The position numbers were made by a program, and so were the translations under genes. Below are positions 62,816-64,000 of a DNA stretch of 64,000 nt, in pieces. The notes beneath the pieces were generated by a model. The model was given only the letters and a program-made list of their open reading frames with translations, searched no databases and was not told the origin of the DNA. Source of the DNA: Phytoseiulus persimilis (taxonomy: Eukaryota; Arthropoda; Arachnida; Mesostigmata; Phytoseiidae); assembly GCA_037576195.1 (NCBI GenBank), contig CM075103.1, positions 35,052,723 to 35,116,722 of the forward strand, in the 5' to 3' direction. Position 1 is the stretch's first letter, and every line of letters begins with the position of its first letter.

Positions 62816-63755
62816 CGTCTGGGGTGATCAGATTGGTCTCGGAATCACGCCTCCAGACTTGGAAAAGTATGGTCAGATTGGTCTCGGAATCATCCCTCCA
62901 GACTTGGGAGAGGATGGTCAGATTGGTTCCGGGATCATCGCTCCAGAGCTGGGTGAGGATGGTCAGATTGTTCCCGAAATCACTCCTCCAGACTCAAAAG
63001 AGTGTGGTTAGATTTGTGTCGGGATCACACCTCCAGACTTGGGGGAGGATGGTCAGATTGGTCTCGGAATCACCTCTCCAGGTTTCGAGAAGTATGGTCA
63101 GATTGGTCTCGGAATTTCCGCTCCAGATTTTTGAGAAGCATGGTTACATTGGTCTCGGAATAACCTCTCCAGGTTTCGAGAAGTATGGTCAGGTTGGTCT
63201 CGGGGTCACCCCTCCAGACTCAAAAGAGCATGGAATCACCCCTCCAGTCTTGGGGGAGGATGGTTAGATAGGTCCCGGAATCACCCCTCCAAACTTGGGA
63301 AGTAATGATCAGATTGGTCGCGGAATCACGCCTCCAGACTTGGAAGAGTATGTTCAGATTGATCCCGGAATCACCACTCCAGACTCAGAAGAGTATGGTC
63401 AGATTGGTGTCGGAATCACCCCTTCAGACTTGGGAGAGGATGGTCAGATTGGTTCCGAAATCATCCCTCCAGAATTGGGTGAGGATGGTCAGATTGGTCC
63501 CGGAATCACCCCTCCAGCTTTTGAAAAGTATGGTCAGATTGGTCTCGGAATGACCTCCCCGGGTTTCGAGAAGTATGGTCAGATTGGTCTCGGGATTACC
63601 CCTCCAGACTTGGAAAAGTATGGTCAGGTTGGTCCCGGAATCACCCCTCCAGAGTTGGAAAGTGATGGTCAGATTGGTCCCGGAATCACCCCTCCAGAGT
63701 TGGAAAAGTAGGGTCAGGTTGGTCCCAGGATCACCCCTTCAGACCTGGAAAAGCG
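62816..63755 (+). repeat. 45-bp minisatellite array 4
   Basis: About 21 units, continuing array 3 beyond the LINE. Open frames across it are repeat artefacts: the 15-codon unit keeps two plus-strand frames open at once (GQIGLGITPPDLEKY and MVRLVSESPLQTWKS types), and in-frame stops recur in variant units. Confidence 0.93.
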
Positions 63756-64000
63756 TGGTCTCGAGGGGGGCCCTACTGATGAGTCTATTGAGGACAAACA
63801 AACGAACAAACATGCATACAAACAAACAAACAGACCCCGGGTTTTTGTATAAATAAATGGGCCCGAAGACGCGGAGGCTCCACCATCGCCGAGCTCAGCA
63901 CGACTCGAGGTCGAGTCCCGATTGCTCTCAGGCCCTTGATCCGCCACTGGACCTCCTGCGTTACCACTCGGGGGTGGTACCACAAGCACGAAGCGTGGAG
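63748..64000 (+). repeat. array-tail module, copy 2, cut by window end
   Basis: Nearly identical to 57612-57871, in the same order after a 45-bp array. The match continues to the last base of the window, so its true end is unknown. Confidence 0.9.

Noticed and set aside
1-64000. CRISPR arrays, operons, bacterial-style promoters or riboswitches
   Set aside because: Spliced animal genes throughout; the tandem repeats have no unique spacers.

Overview
This is eukaryotic nuclear DNA, most likely from a compact-genome arthropod. My best guess is an arachnid, perhaps a mesostigmatid predatory mite, but I cannot prove that from sequence alone. The reasons are: multi-exon genes with short GT-AG introns (many 79-110 bp), near-balanced base composition, animal gene families (NCK, arfaptin, ARMC5, HGSNAT), and an arthropod-style insulin A chain (GIVDECC...).

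Layout. 1-3.6 kb holds no gene I can support, but carries a tRNA-derived SINE with a perfect 13-bp target duplication. 3.68-7.36 kb (+) is a 15-exon heparan-alpha-glucosaminide N-acetyltransferase (HGSNAT). 14.66-17.93 kb (+) is a 6-exon asparaginase/60-kDa lysophospholipase with ankyrin repeats (ASPG). 26.13-26.95 kb (+) is a seven-finger C2H2 protein. 37.96-33.1 kb (-) is ARMC5 (armadillo plus BTB), with an apparent one-base frameshift in exon 7. It is divergent to the SH3-SH3-SH3-SH2 adaptor NCK at 39.41-41.74 kb (+). 47.53-46.06 kb (-) is a cytosolic-type sulfotransferase. 53.3-51.6 kb (-) is arfaptin. 60.77-59.7 kb (-) is an insulin-like peptide gene whose A chain is followed by a C-terminal extension.

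The last 20 kb and a block at 43-44 kb are dominated by one 45-bp minisatellite. Its unit is exactly 15 codons, so it produces long but spurious repeat ORFs. It occurs as arrays at 43.1-44.4 kb (inverted), 56.8-57.6 kb, 61.5-61.9 kb and 62.8-63.8 kb. A SINE sits inside the first array, and a 5'-truncated R1-like LINE separates the last two. Two arrays end in the same ~260-bp tail module, the second running off the window. A 78-bp copy of the insulin-gene C-terminal coding sequence lies at 56.75 kb, directly against one array.

The genes do not form a pathway; they are ordinary, independently transcribed animal genes. Exon models were built by eye from splice sites, phase continuity and remembered family sequences. 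Exon edges can be off by a base or two, and terminal exons are the weakest parts.
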